This document shows positions 48,001 through 61,568 of a stretch of 64,000 nucleotides of DNA, in pieces. The notes under the pieces were generated by a model. The model had not been told where the DNA came from and did no database searches. It saw only the letters and a program-made list of their open reading frames with translations. The stretch is from assembly GCA_000310025.1 (NCBI GenBank), contig FN649741.1, positions 1,687,975-1,751,974 of the forward strand. Direction: 5' to 3'. Within the stretch, counting starts at the first letter, position 1. Each line of letters opens with the position of its first letter. The position numbers and the translations under genes are program-made. This DNA comes from Ectocarpus siliculosus (Eukaryota > Sar > Phaeophyceae > Ectocarpales > Ectocarpaceae).

Positions 48001-51000
48001 CTTCTTCCTCTGCGATGTCTTTCCCTGCATGGGGTAGCGGCAAGATCATACAGCACGAGTACGTAGAAATGCCCCTCTGCCGCCCTTGGCCGTACGTTGT
48101 CGTCTTTCAATTAGCTGTGGGCACCAACCCAACAATTAATTTGGTGGTTTCGTCCGGGTTCGTCGACAACAAGAGGTGTATCTCACGCACGTTCCCACAT
48201 GGACAAAGGCTACAAGAACGATTGAAGAGATATCTCGGCCGACCAAAACTGATGAACCATTGTTCTTTCTGCCGAAGAACTGACGTACATATTGCTCGAC
48301 AGAATTTCCAAGCCGAAGGATAGCCGACTTTCCCGATTCCACACAATCAAGGAACACGAAATTGTGGAACGGATTGATGCTACTGACCGTCACAATACAT
48401 ACCGCAGCTAAGGTACAAGCCATTAGTTCTCAGTGCCAGGAACGTCAACATCCCCGCCCCCCCTACCCCCCTTCAACGGACACAACGCCTCCCAATCTTT
48501 TCCCGCCCCACCCCAATCGCCCCCGCCTCGCCGAAGGCGAGCGATGCGCCTCGATTCTCTGCCTTCGCCGCTCAACGTTCCCCAGGAACTGATCTCGTGC
48601 GTCCTCTGGAGACACAAGGAGAGGGCGAAAGAAGTCTTCGCCCGAGCCGTGTTCTGGCTCGTGTCCGGGCCGATAGCGATAGCCGCTACGGCAGTCCTCT
48701 GGGCCGTGTCGTTGCCGCTGACGCTGGCCTGGGCCGGCCGCGTCCTTCGATCGAACGGTTCCCTGATGCTGGTTCCGGCCCTGCTCGGGGTCTCGTTCAA
48801 CGTGGGAGTGGCGCCCGTCGCCACGACCTGGCTCTGGCTGCGAGGCGTGGCGGGTATCTGGAAGCAAGGACATGGGACCATGGAGGTGACGAAAGTGTAA
48901 CGGAGGATGGGTGCGCGGGGTGATTTGTATCCGGAGATATGCGCACGTCGGATGTTTTATCTCTGACGATAATATGCAAAGACAGCTGTCGCTTCTTGGC
49001 TCACGCTGAGCCGTAGACCGTAAGGAGGACAGGAAACCGATCCATGTGTCCACCCAAATCGTGAGACGACATTGACGGGTTCACGCAACGCTCGAAAAAA
49101 GCAGACGAGCGATCGCAACGAGATCGAGGCGTCGAGGGCGCACCGAAGGGGGAGCTACGTCGGTCCTCCGGCCTCGCCACTTGCAGGGGTAGCCTCAGCG
49201 GCCCTCGCCGCCAAGGCAGCGAGCGCCACGGGGGGCAACGAAGGGCGCCAGCGCAAACCATCCTCGCATGGCACGCCAGCCTTCAAGCTGTGGCAGCGAG
49301 CCGCTGACATCGGCGCCGGGGGCGCCGGCGCAGTCCAGCACCTGGGGTTTAATGTGGTCGCAGCGATCCGCGCGCTGCATGGCATGAGCATGCAGCAGCT
49401 CAAGGAACAAGTGGATGACCAGAGGAGGAGGGCCGAAGAGGTAAGCCTGTGCAATGAGTGCATTTCTAGCTCATTGCAACTCCCTCCGTTCGTTTCAGAG
49501 TGCGCCAATGGCGGATCGCTGCTGTTTTCAACCCTTTTGCGTTTTGTGCAGGATCTCCTCTTCCGCAATCTTGTAGAAAGGAATGTCAGTTTTCGTGGTC
49601 AGTGGCGACCTCAAACTCAGGCGCAGGCAAACATCATTAGGGTTGCTAAATGACCTTCCACTTGGGAAGTAACGACTGGGCAATGTAGAAATCAGAATTG
49701 AAGCCGAACATCTCGAAAAAGAAGAAGGGCCTATCGCTCAGCCTTAGACACGAAATATTGTGAGTGCGAGAGTTGTTTTGGTTTCGAATCGAATGTTCGA
49801 CCGGGTGCATTTTAACCCTGTTTGTTTCTGTGCGGTTAACCCGTGTGTGCAATGTTTAATGCGAAGTCGCATGCCAATGTCGTTCCGTATACGGTAGCCA
49901 CCTGATGCACCCGAAATCCTTAAACTCGACCACAAAGAACCAACAAGATTACCCGTGCTGACGTAAAGAGGAGCCAAAGCATGTGCCACAGGCCGCGGTT
50001 CAGAACGTTTCAACACCGTCGGTCACTTGTCTCCTGAATCCCCTCTGCCAAACAACGTTCCTGCTCGACATGACAACCCCGATGTTCTCCTGCCTCTCCT
50101 CGGTCGTGGTAAGAGGGCCATAGAATCAAGGACGGCTCACATAGAAAGAGGGATAAATTGTGCTATTTTCGTCACAGCCAGGGTGCGTCCTAGATCAGCA
50201 GTCTCCAGAAGAAGGGAAGGAACAACTTGGTACGCCCCCCCCCTCCCCCCCCTCGCCTTGTTTTTGGCTCTGAATGATTCCACAGGGCTCCTTCCGACCG
50301 CAATGTTTTGCGACAAACGTGTCGTATCCACAGCAACATCAATCGGAAAGACATTTCGTTGAAGCCCTTACGGGACTGAAAAAAGGACACGATCGATTGG
50401 AGGTAAGAGAGGGCGTGACCATCATGAAGAACGTCTTGAGACCGAAGCCACCGTGACTATGTACGCACCATGTCCACGGTAACCTCACGTCACCGGGTCT
50501 AGATTCCGCCACACTTTCGACAGTGGAAACCAAAACCCAACGAGTGGCAGTCACTTTGCATTTTGACTATTTCACTCCTCTCTGTATGTTGATCTCTATA
50601 CCTCTCTGTCTTGGTAGGCTCAAGTGCGGGGTAGCACCACCGAATTAACATTAACATTCTCTAACCATAATTGGGTGAGCTATGTCTGTCCACGTAGAGG
50701 CGTTTTTCGCGATACAGCCCTCTGCAGTTCTGGTGCACCAGACGTCGCTAACAGCAGAATGCTGGTCCGAACGCGCGCAGATAGCATTATCCCAGCTTCC
50801 ACGATCGGTTCTCGAAACTGACGGCGCTAGATGCTGCGACGCTGGACACTCTTGACACGAAGGAATTAGCTCACTTTCAGGCAAACATTTGACCAACATG
50901 CTCGACTATTCTAACAGTAGGTATGGTGTGGAGGAAGCACGAATAGTTTTCGAAATGGGTGTGGCGACCGTTTTTTTCGCTGCGCTTGTCACTTGCGCAC

Positions 51001-51408
51001 GCGGAATCCACACCCGGGCAGGACATGATCCGGACAGCGGACAACAACAGAGCAAGGGTAGAAGCGAAGCTGGATCAAGTTCTCGAGGCCCTCAGCAATA
51101 GCACCGGCGCCGGCAACACGGAGAGCAAAGGTCACGGCAGTGTTTCCGACGCCACTGCACCACGCGCAAAGTTGGAACAAGGGGCTGCGGCGCCGCCCGT
51201 TGTTGCCGGTCGGGAAAGTGATAGGAGGGAGACATCATCGCCTGGTGTTGTTGTTGCTGGCCGGGGGAGGGAGATAGATGACGGGGGACAAGGTCGGGCT
51301 ACAGGAGGCGACAGTGGTGGTGACGATCGGCCAAGAAGGGATAGTTCGGGGGGCGATCTAGACGAGTTTATAGATCACTATCATGCAGAGGCGAATATAG
51401 ATCGCTGA
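39009..51408 (+). CDS. ankyrin-like repeat TRP-type cation channel
   Basis: Exons with matching phases are 39009-39200, 39518-39637, 40028-40144, 40511-40633, 41009-41125, 41529-41645, 42186-42236, 42874-43245, about 43740-44207, 44674-44739, about 44897-45030, 45517-45722, 46265-46384, 46671-46823, 47048-47281, 47738-47919, 48537-48885, 49102-49440, 50334-50402 and 51022-51408. The N-terminal exons encode ankyrin-like units (GETPLMQAAGAPEPGAFQAI). Membrane spans follow (LALDVLVYTGVVSVFVLKVV), then the TRP pore: LVITLGFALAFYAMFG, the filter region LFSSMLGNFSFE and S6 NITLLNLLIAILATAHARLE. The sequence after S6, RLDSLPSPLNVP, also fits TRP channels. An in-frame Met at 38889 is an alternative start. 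It should be a plasma-membrane or ciliary cation channel; gating is unknown. The junction between the eleventh and twelfth exons is unresolved. Confidence 0.85.
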
Positions 51409-52321
51409 CTTGGTGCATTGTGTTTTGGCTCCCTTTACTGTAGTTCAGACCCTAGGTGTGAATAGAGATGTGCGCTGTGGACTAAAAAGCGATTTGCCGT
51501 CTGGCAGATAGGCCTGACGAAGAAGTTAAGCAGTTGTCTTTGTGACAAGTTGCTCGCGCGTGATCACCAAGAGCACCGGGCGTTCTGCGTACCGTTCTGC
51601 GTACCGTTCTCCATTCCATTCTCCAGTACGCTGGAGTAAAATCGGGACAGCAACCCATTGTTCGGGGTCCACCCCCCCTGGGAAAATCGAGGATGTGAAC
51701 GTGGTGGGTGTGCCCTGGTTGTGCGCTTGACCCCTCGAGGAACCACACAACCGATTCCAAGTCCACTACTTTCATGAAAGGAAGTAGCGCAACCAAACCC
51801 AAAGACTTTACATCACTTCGTGTTGTCTCAAACCCTACAACGGAGCAGCCTCTGCTCTGCCCCCTTGCCCTTGCTGATTTTGTTGCTGTGGCTGTTCTCG
51901 TTGGCAATGATGCTACCGTTGTTGATTACCCCCGGCCGTAAGAGCCGCAAGAGCCGCAACGATTCCGCTCTCCGGTTCACTTCCGCCCTGCCCTTTGGCG
52001 GTGGCGAGTGGTCCGTCGGTCTGTCCCAAGGCCTGCGCCACACCGGAAAGACAAGACACAGCCATGTTTCGATGTTGTCGGCTTGGTAGATTTTTGTTGG
52101 TGGGTCGAGGTTGTTCTTCACCTCCACAGAGGTGTTACTTTCGGGGGTGTCAAAGGCTCCTCCAGCAAGGGGAGCAATGATGGGTTATCCCTCTGGAAAC
52201 AAAGCACAAACGATACAACGTATCACCAGCAGCAGCAGCAGCTCCACCACCACCAGCTACAGCTACAGCTACAGCTACAGCAACAAGATCGAGTCCAGTT
52301 GTCGTATCATCATGTGTATAC
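51409..52321. other. short gap between convergent genes
   Basis: This holds the 3' ends of the channel gene (+) and the AHI1 gene (-). A last AHI1 exon may lie here, because its exon at 52462-52322 ends at a donor rather than a stop, but I could not identify it. There is a 12-bp tandem repeat (CGTTCTGCGTAC) at about 51580-51605 and an (AGCTAC)n run at 52254-52278. Confidence 0.45.
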
Positions 52322-55300
52322 CTTGGCGCGCAGGCGTTTGATCCTCAGCTCTCTCAACCGCTGCCGGTTGTCGAGCCGCCGGCGGTGCTCCTCCGCCGAG
52401 GCCTGCGCCTCTCTCGCTGCCTGCTCCTGCATCGCCGACGGCATGCACGTCTCCAATACTCCCTGAAACACGAAACACAAACGATAGTGTGCGGGAGCGG
52501 GGCATCGGGCGTCAAGGTAGCAGGTGGGGGGGGAGGGTGTGTGCGCTCATTTCGTAACTCTCTTGGTTCGCCGCGGGGGAGGTGCTCGAAGAACGAACGA
52601 AACCTGAGCCTCTCCATCGCCGCCAGGGACACGCACGCCTCCACCTCCCCCCGCAGCGCAACCATTCAACCGAGGGAGGCATATTGCAGTAGCGAGTCGA
52701 AGGTTGACACCGACCTCCTACCTTAGAATATCGTTGGGTGATTCACAGTCTTCGAAGAAACATACAAACTCACGTATGAGTGTTGAAATAATCGAGAGTG
52801 GCGGAATCAAAGCACGGGAACATCTAGCGGTGATCAAGGACTACAATCAAACATGACCAATGTCCGGCCTCTTTGCGAACCCATTTTCAACCGGCCGGAC
52901 CACTGTTATTTATTGTGCAGAGAAAACACGTCATGTCTTCCATCGGATTTCGTGGGTACGGGTAGCCTACCGGGCGCGAGGGGGGGGGGGGCAACACTTG
53001 ACCCCTCAAAATTTCTTTCGCAAACTATTTTCCAACCTCTACCAAGAAGGTCATCTCAACATTATCTCGAAATCAACAGCTCTGCACATTTATTGAAGGT
53101 GAATAAAAGCAAGGGTGAACAACCTGCAATTCGTACCTTGGCCTGCTTGTCGGCTCTCGCCTCGCCACAGTAGAGCAGAACGGGCGCATCTTGACCATAC
53201 CCCGCCAGGGCCACCACGTGTTGGTTGGGGTGCCACCCGACGCCACGCAGGCAGCACGCAGTGCCGAGAGTCTGGCGGGTACAGAAACAACGACAAGTGG
53301 GAGAGTACGTCAGGAGAGGCGGATCATCAAGCACCATGGGTTTGGATAGTGGAGGGGGTGCGCTGGGAGGCAGCAAGATTTGTAAAAACTGAGCACCAAG
53401 AACAGAGAGCGTTGATGGTGGACTGCCGCGAGTGCTTGTTGTCGCCGAATCGCGCGTTGATTGGGAGGAATTGGTGACACTCTTAGTTGAACTGATAGGA
53501 ACTTGGTCTTTGCTCGATCAACGCCTCGGGGTATTCATCGCAACCGTTGCCCCTGCCACCTTCATGCCTACCCCGGCCCGTTCTACGCCATAGTACCGCC
53601 ACAGTTTCTCGTAGTAGACTACGGTTCTACGCGACTCCCGACCCAGAAAACACGGATCGTAACAAACGGATTCTCACTTTTTCTGGAGCACCTTTGTTGG
53701 CACTATCCGTAACCTGCCGATGAGGGTTATACCCTAGATGATACTCTAGTTCAGTGTGAATATTAACTAACTAGACACCTTGTGTTCTGGAATATGAACA
53801 CGTGACTACACACCCGTATTGTTTGCCATGCGTATTGCCCGGCGATTTCACCGATCCCTTGCAGGCATCACCCGGGATAATAGTCAGAGGTTTTCAACAC
53901 GTTAATGTATGGGGAAGGGGGGGAGTAATCACCGCAGGGGTCATGATACGAGCGTCATATGTGCACCCGCACAGGGGCCGGTAGTGGAATGTTTGGCTCA
54001 TGTGCGGCGCTGTCCCGCCACATTGTCCTCTTCCTGAGGTGTAGTAGTTGCAACCAAAGCCTGGACCCTAGCGCATGGGCAACCAGCCCATCACGACCAT
54101 ACCACGATCTACGACGGCACATAGGCCTTTTTACCGCTCAACGGCTGTCATTGGTGGTCAAGAGTCCTCACGGACGGGTTGCCGAATAGGACACGTAGGT
54201 CACACGGCATGGAGAGTTCTTCGCTCACCTGCAAAGGAGTTTTGACCCGCTTCCCCTCCTGAGACTCCCACACTCGAACCCGCCCCGTTTCGGAGCCCGA
54301 TACAACGAAACGCCCATCGGGGCTGAAGGACGCCCGGATCAGTGACTTGGCCGTGGCCCCGCCGGCAAACCCGGGATTCACCAACTTTTGAGGTGTGTAT
54401 GTGGCGGCAGAAGACGGGAGGAGGAAGTCAAGTCAGCCACGCGTCTAGGAACAGCAACATCGCTCGTTGGTGTGGCGATCAAACAGGACAGGGATCGGAA
54501 CACGCACTGCAATCGAGAGTTGTTGGTTTATCTCGCATCTTGACTAAAAACCCTAGGCCGTGATACAAATACTTGCAGCATTTTTTTGTTTTCGTTGGTA
54601 TGTAAGATGGTGGTGTGCATGACGAGGTGGCATGTGGTGCACATTTGTTGCTTGCCTCAATCCTTTGACCGCTGGCTAATCAACCCTCTCGAGGCAGAGC
54701 ATCACCGTTCTTACTCGTATTGATATCTGCTGCAAATATGTGTGATACTCCCCTTGATTGTCCACCTGTCAGGGCCACGCCCTTATATATTCTCGTTTAC
54801 GATACTATCTCGTGTGGCGAGGATATCCATTGCCCATTGAGCGGGGGGGGGGGGGAGTGAAAATCGCCATAGCGATCCGTGGACTAATAGCAAAATTTAT
54901 CAAGCACGCGGGGTGATTAAGAGTGTGTTGCGGCCATTGCGATCAGGATTGTAGACTCTGATACTGACGCCGTTCGTAGTGATGGTGGTGATAGCGAAAA
55001 GCGATGGTAGTCTGTCTACATTGGAGCCAAGGGCAGGGTCGCCCATCCTCATCACCCGGTAAGTGCCCAGGTCCAGCAGACGCAGCGTGTTTCCGTGCGC
55101 CTGCACCAGCAGCTGGCCCCTCCGCAGGCGCGGGGCGAGGGCAAGGCTCGTGATGGCCTTCCCGATCAGGTCCGCGTGCTGCACCTTCCGGAGGATACCG
55201 TAGTCCTCCACACCCCCCTGGCCGCCACCGCCCCTTCGCCAAACAACGATGACGCCCGCGCCGTCCCCGCTGTACAGGCGGCTATTCCTCGAGTCGTAGA

Positions 55301-58300
55301 CAATCGCGTTGACGTGGCTCTCGTGCACCATCTTTTGCCGTGGCACCGTCAGGCAAGTGTACGTACGGCGTGGCATGATCAGATTGCCTGTCTTAGAAGT
55401 GGTTGTTGGTGGTTGTGCGTGTGCGTTTTTTTTATGAGGGCAGCTGGAAGTCTCACCGGTACAACATGTAACGTGCATGAAACGACGAAGATCGAGAGGA
55501 GGGGGGTTGTCCAGGTGCCCCCCCGGAGGTACCATATTGGCCAACCGCTAAAAAGAGGGGAGGGTGTGGGGGAAGCCCTTGAGCACCGCTCAGACGAAGC
55601 ACATGCACTACTGTTCGCTGGCCTCACGGTACAGGATGGCCAGCAAGAAGCACAGCAGCTTCCCTTCGACCCGTCGGGTACGGTTGCAACACGTTTACAA
55701 GAGCGAGCGTGTAGGGATGTTTCGGCGTTCGATCGGCAAAACTATGTAGCCGCTGACCTTTCCTCTACTAGTTCCCGCGGGAGTGCATGCAAAAGGGAAT
55801 GGTTCAAGTCCAGCCGGCGTGGCGGCGGAGGTCACTCCCAGCCTCGACACTGGCAACACTCGACGAGCGAGCGTGGTACACACGAAACGGATGGCGTGGC
55901 AACGGACCTTGCTCGAGAGCGTTCCCAGCATCTTGGCCCGTCCTCCTTCTCTCGCGGGCGTGGCCACCGCCGCCGTCGTGTCCCACAGCCGGAGACGCCG
56001 GTCGTACGCACCCGTCACAACAAGGGCGCACTCGCTCGACTCAGAGGATGGAGACTGATGATCCAACGCTGGGTTCCGGTTCCGAGATTGTGACGGGGGA
56101 TTTTTCATGTGACACCAATACCGCCACTTCAGTGCAGATTGTGCGGAGGAGGGATGCTCATTTGTTGCTTGCTTAAGTCATGAGACGGGGCAGCGTCTTC
56201 GGCGGGGGGAATGTGAGCACGTTTTGTGTCATCAGTAACTGTGATGAATATATACACAAGCGAGAGAGGTGACATCTCCATATGTATTCCTACCAAACCC
56301 TGCGATTGTGAGCGATTGCTCAATGCGTTCGTTCTTTTGTCGTCGTTGGCACTTCGGGTCCGATCCCCATCAACACATCGTAATCACCTGGAGCAACAAG
56401 TCCCATAACTACGACGGCCAGGCAATAAGTTTCGAAACGTCGACCAACTTCGTTTCTCAGGGGGACGGTGTATGTCGTTGTTGTACCGTCCGTAGGAAAT
56501 CCTGACGTACCCCTTACACGCTCGTGAGAGAAGAAGACGAGTACTTAGAAGGGGGAGACTTTCTTGAACGACAATAGCTATAAATGCAGCCAAGCCACAC
56601 GAGCAAAGTAACAAGTATTTTCACCAAATATTCTCTCCACGGAGCGGTGACTCTTCTCGAAGGAAGACGGCAAGGACATCCAAGTCCACGAGCGGCGTAT
56701 TAATAGACAACTTGGGTATTCCTCTCCCTTACTTTCGGTTCTCACCGGTTGCCGTGGTGCCGCGAGTACGGTCCATCACCTCGGCCGGCTGGAAGACGGC
56801 CGCGTACACGAAGCAGGGCGGTGCGTGCTGGAGGACGCACGCCAGCCGCGGCCCATCATCTTTGCCACCTCTAGATGACATGGCACGAGAGGCACAATAA
56901 GGGGGGGAGGGGCCGCGACGCGGGAGCGAGACCCGTCGTTCGACGGGCTTAGAGTTGGCGTGGAGATGACTTGAGAGGGCTGCCGCTTGCGAAACTTGGT
57001 CGAGGAACTCCAACGTTTGTCGCGAGTGCGTGTGGGGAAAAGGTATCACCACGATGCGCGGTTTTTCAATGTACCACACGAGACACGTGGTCTTTCCGGC
57101 ATGTTTGCGACTAGAGGTGGAAGTGTGTCTACAAAACGTGCCCGAAACGCCACACGCGCGGTAGAGACAACTGCTCGTCATCCGTCCCGCGCAGCTGTTG
57201 ACCACAGGAACTATGAATACCATACCGCGCAAAGATTGCCAGCAGCGGAAGAAATGCCTTGGGATGTAGAGCAACTGATTTCAACTTTTACATGACACCC
57301 GCCTTGTCGCCGTTGCCGGCAAGCCTTCCGCGCTTGCAGGCGCCCCCTCGCCGGGGTGCGAACCAGTGTTTCCGACCCCCCCCGCGTTGCTCACAGCGGA
57401 TATGCGCCACACCTTTCCAGAGCAATAAACGAGGACGGCGATACTCAGCTGGTTGCATAGCTACGTAGAGCTGGCCTGGTTGCTTGCTTGCGGCGCCCTC
57501 CTTTGCTTGTAGTGTTCATGACAGAGCTCTTGGTTGTTGTGGCTTTGATTTATTATGCAGCCAGTAGCAACGAATGTGTTGCAGTTTTCTAGTCTGTAAC
57601 TATTTAGCCGAAAGCCGGGTTTGGCTGATGGCTGAATCTCAAAACGAGTGTACCTTAGTCTATTTGTGGGGCGGTTTTATCTCTCTGTTGGACACTAAAC
57701 CGATATCGGTTTCGTCACGACTCGAGCAGATCAGGACAGTCACAAGGCACGTTTCCTACAAAACGGGCACCACATCCCTTGCAACGGATTTCTCCCCCGC
57801 CCAAGTGCCCAACGTATACACTGCAGGACGGCGTGCCGCGTACTGCGTGTTCGCATCCACAGAACAAAACGTGTCGCTCAGGTCTACCCCTTCGCCAGCG
57901 GGGCGTCGCACACCGTGTACCTTGGCCGTGCCGTCCGCCGACGCGGACAGCAGGAACGAATCTCCGGGAGACCACACCAGCGAGTACACCATGCACGCGT
58001 GCCCTCCGAGCTCGTGGCGGCACCTCCCCGTCTCCGGGTCGATGAGGCGGATGGGAAACCGTCCCGGGAGAGGGTCATCGCAGCAAGCGGCCGCAAGCAA
58101 CGAGCCTGACCCCGAGAAGGCCAGCGTCATGGCGCCGTTCTGGCCCGCGTAGACCTTGGTGGGTATGTCGTAGGCAGGTCGAAAGTGAGAGACATCGTGT
58201 GATGCGGTCGACTCGGCGAAACAGCTAAAAAGGGTTTTCGGTCGCAGTGCTTGTATGCTTTCTTCGCTCATCGCTTGCGTTGCGAGGTATGATGGTGATG

Positions 58301-61300
58301 GTTCGATCCCCGTGGACGCTTTATCTGTGCTTACCCGGTGAAGGAGACGGTCAGGCAGCACGCAAGGCTCGTTCTTGTCCCTCAGCCGCCTCGTGCGCGC
58401 CACCGCCGACGCGTTCGCCCCCTTGCCGCCGCCGCCACCACCGCCGCCGTCTCTGCCGCTCCTTCCCCCCGCCGGGAGGATGCCCGCCGCCTCGTCGTTC
58501 TCCCGGTCCTCTCGGGATTGCTGGCGCATGGCGGCGAGGGCCTCATAGCTGCCGATCGGTCGGACCATGCCATTTGTTTTTGCAGGTTTAGGGGTGAAAA
58601 TCGGGTGTTGTTTGCGGCGTACGGCAAGTCCTCTAGAGCAAGGTAGCAGTGGCGGTGGCGGTGGGAGTAGGGGTCGGGGGACAGACAGAACGCAAGTGCG
58701 GACGATGCCGGTTGTGGCACTACACCGAAGGTTCGACCACGTTCGGTGCGCAGACAGCCACATACACTACACACCTGAGGTTGTGATGCTCTCGCTCGTG
58801 TGACGCCTTTGGGCGTCTCGCCACAAGCACAGGTGTAGGACGGGGTGTTGGTCCCACGGATACTGCTAGCGTCGCGGGGTATCTACCGGCGTGGGTGTCG
58901 CACCGCGTAAGAGGGAAACGCGAGGATTTTGATTGTTGAAGGATACGGGAGGGGGACGACCTTATCGGAAGCATTCCTGCCAGCATACCCGTGGGAAAAT
59001 CTCAAGGTATGGATCTCGGCCCCTGGCTAGGAACAAACTATCGATAGGACTACCTGTCCGCCGACCCGTCTCTATTTGTAGCGCCCCTCCACCTGGTGAT
59101 GTGCTAGCCTGGTTCGGTGAAAAAACGGCGTGCTCCGTCCCGGCTTTGTAGGGATGCGAGGCCAAAAGTCTAACGACTACGGCATGCATGGCTATGACTA
59201 CTCGCCCCCCCTCACATTCTGTGCTCCTCCCTGATACGACTACAGGTGTGGTGTTACGCGCGCGGACGCCTTGCCTTTTCCTGTTGGCGAGGAGGAACTG
59301 CAGGAAAACATCCGGGACGTCGGAGGCCGCCGGAGGGGGAAGCCTGGGGAAGCCTTCTCGCCGCGCCTGCCACCTTGCCAGCATCGAGAGAGGCTGGTGC
59401 TGGAAAAGCTGCAGTCTTGACCTCCGGGCACAGTCGCCGCCCCTGTCACGGGATTGATGAGTAGGAAAGTTCCTTGTAGGTTAAGGTAGGGTATCGTTGG
59501 TACACTGCCGAAATTGTGTGTATGTTACCATCGACCCTCGGATCCTGGCAGCCCTACACAGAGTGGGAACGAAGCGTGTCGGGTAGCCGGCCATGTTGGT
59601 TGTGCCTGGTGGGCGAGAAAAGGACGGCAAGGGGGACGTGATACGACGCGGAAGGTGACAGTATCCTCTCCATGAGCGCAGTGGTACTCCGGAGACCCCC
59701 GCGCTCTCCCTATTTGGTAAAACCGCACAAAGTGCCGCATTTCAAGCAGAAGTGTTTTTGCGCAAGTGGTTCCATATCAACGCTTGCGAAGTTCTTAGCA
59801 CCACTTTCTCGACCGCTGCTGGCTACCACGGAAGCAAGTATTTACTGTGGTGCCACGGTACGGCAACCCTCTCTTTTCCCTTTTTCCTCTCTCCGTCGGC
59901 GCCCTTACCCGCTATCCTCCTGCGAGGAGGACGACGATGGCTGAAAATGATCGCCGTTTCTGACACCCACGTTGCACTCCCCTTGTGCCCCAACCGGCTT
60001 CAGGAAAGCCCATGCGATTTTTACCAAGCCGCCGCCCTGTGCAACGCGAGGGAAGCAGGGTGTTCTCGCCCGAGTGGGGGTTGAGTCTGATGCCCTAGCT
60101 ACTCATGGGGTGAGTCCGGGGTAAGAAGAGATTCGTTTAACTCTTCGGCTTCTCTGCCTTTCTTGCGGAACATGGGCGCATTCGAACGTCGGACAAATCT
60201 CCAAAACCAGCAAAGCCAGGCTCACGTGTTACCTCTCACAAAGGCAAAAAACCTTCATGCGCGATAGGCACTAAATTACGCGAGCACTCCTCTCAGTGCG
60301 CGTTTCTGTATCAGCCACGGTAAACGAACAAGATCCACCACAGACCACTTTGACGAAGCTAACCTTACGAGCCTCTTTGCGTGACAGAGTCATCGCAAAG
60401 TCCACCAGTTCAAACAGCATGAGGGTTTCGGGAGCGAGAAGGCGTCGGTAGCTCTCAGTGAAAACCAGGGCCTCCTCCCAAACGGGCGTCGACGACTGCA
60501 TGGTCATCAGCCACGGCTGGGTAGCCGCTGGGGGCACAGTTACAAAAGCACGCCCTGTTTTTGGCCTGTCACTCTGGATCACCGGAGACATGCGATGTTG
60601 AGTCAGGGGGAGAGCATTCACGATGCGATGTTGAGAAAAGGGCATGGGGCACAGACGCAGGCGAAAGTCAGAAAACCGAGGCAAGGAGTGTATGCCAGCT
60701 GTGCGGTGTCGTGTATTGGGAACTCGTTTCGCGATACGGCATTTCCTTGAGATGAATGCTGGCTACAGCAGCACCACCGGCAAGAAAACCACGAGTAAAC
60801 CGGCACCTCCGTCCACGAAGAACACACGCCACCCCCGTGCGCACGGAGTTTTTTCTACTGTGGCGTAAATCACAAATCACGCCACTGCTGCACCTAACCA
60901 CGAACGGTGCAGCAGGTCAGAATTCACCGCAGAGCAAACTCACAGCTGTGAGATCCCACACTGTCCGCTCTTCGAAGGTCGTCGTTGCGCCTCCGACCTC
61001 GACCCGCTCGTATTCTCCAGCCGGATCCTCTTCTTCAGACTTACCCCTCCTCTCCCGTTGTTGCTGTGGCTTTCCTGCGGGGGGAGGCGGGTGTCCTCGT
61101 GTCTGGTCTACCTCGCCACCAGCACCGTCGCGATTGAATTGCCGCGGAGAAAACGCTGCGCCACCGCTGGCCGCGGCCGCGGCCTGCTTCTTGCGGAAGG
61201 GGACGTGTGTGTAACATGGGGTGTTGGACTTCGAGGGACACGGTTCCTCACTCTGCGGGCAGTTGAGCGAGGGTGCTGTACATTTTGGCTTTCACCGTTC

Positions 61301-61568
61301 GACATGCCGTCATCATAGGCTAATACTCGTGCTGTGTGTGTGTCTATTCCGGGGAAAAGGCTAAGTCATATCCCTGGTGAGACGAGTGTCGACCACGACG
61401 TCGGTCAGTGTTGTGTATTATAGCATCGTGCGGCTTGATTTACTAACCTTCGGGGAGGGTCTTCTTGCGAGGTACCTCCCCGTGGACGAGTCGACGATGT
61501 GAACGATGATCATGGGCCGAGTGATGCGGGAATCTTCCGGAAGGGCGTCCGCGCTGATCACGTGCACC
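52322..61568 (-). CDS. AHI1: Jouberin/AHI1 homologue, C2-like and WD40 protein
   Basis: Exons in order are 61568-61448, 61189-60944, 60573-60364, 60036-~59971, ~59440-59258, ~58640-58335, 58154-57921, ~56875-56747, 56068-55911, 55331-55056, 54384-54229, 53271-53137 and 52462-52322. Most junctions keep frame. The colinear match to animal Jouberin is strong. A C2-like part has VHIVDSSTGRYLARR, STPVWEEALVF and LVKIAWAFLKPVG. WD repeats follow: GSLLAAACCDDPLPG, SADGTAK, VVTGAYDRRLRLWD, LYSGDGAGVIVVW and VSGSETGRVRVWE, ending HPNQHVVALAGYGQDAPVLL. A charged helix (EEHRRRLDNRQRLRELRIKR) takes the place of the animal SH3 end. Jouberin acts at the ciliary transition zone, which fits the flagellate gametes of brown algae. 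The final exon and the junction before 61568 are unresolved. Confidence 0.88.

Noticed and set aside
52560-52680. Possible AHI1 exon (minus) with ALRGEVEACVSLAAMERLRF
   Set aside because: The frame is protein-like, but no acceptor lies at its start, and the exons on either side already join in phase without it.
57756-58763. Single 335-codon minus-strand protein
   Set aside because: It merges two AHI1 exons (to 58335 and 58154-57921) with intronic sequence between and after them. Conserved residues stop exactly at the splice signals.
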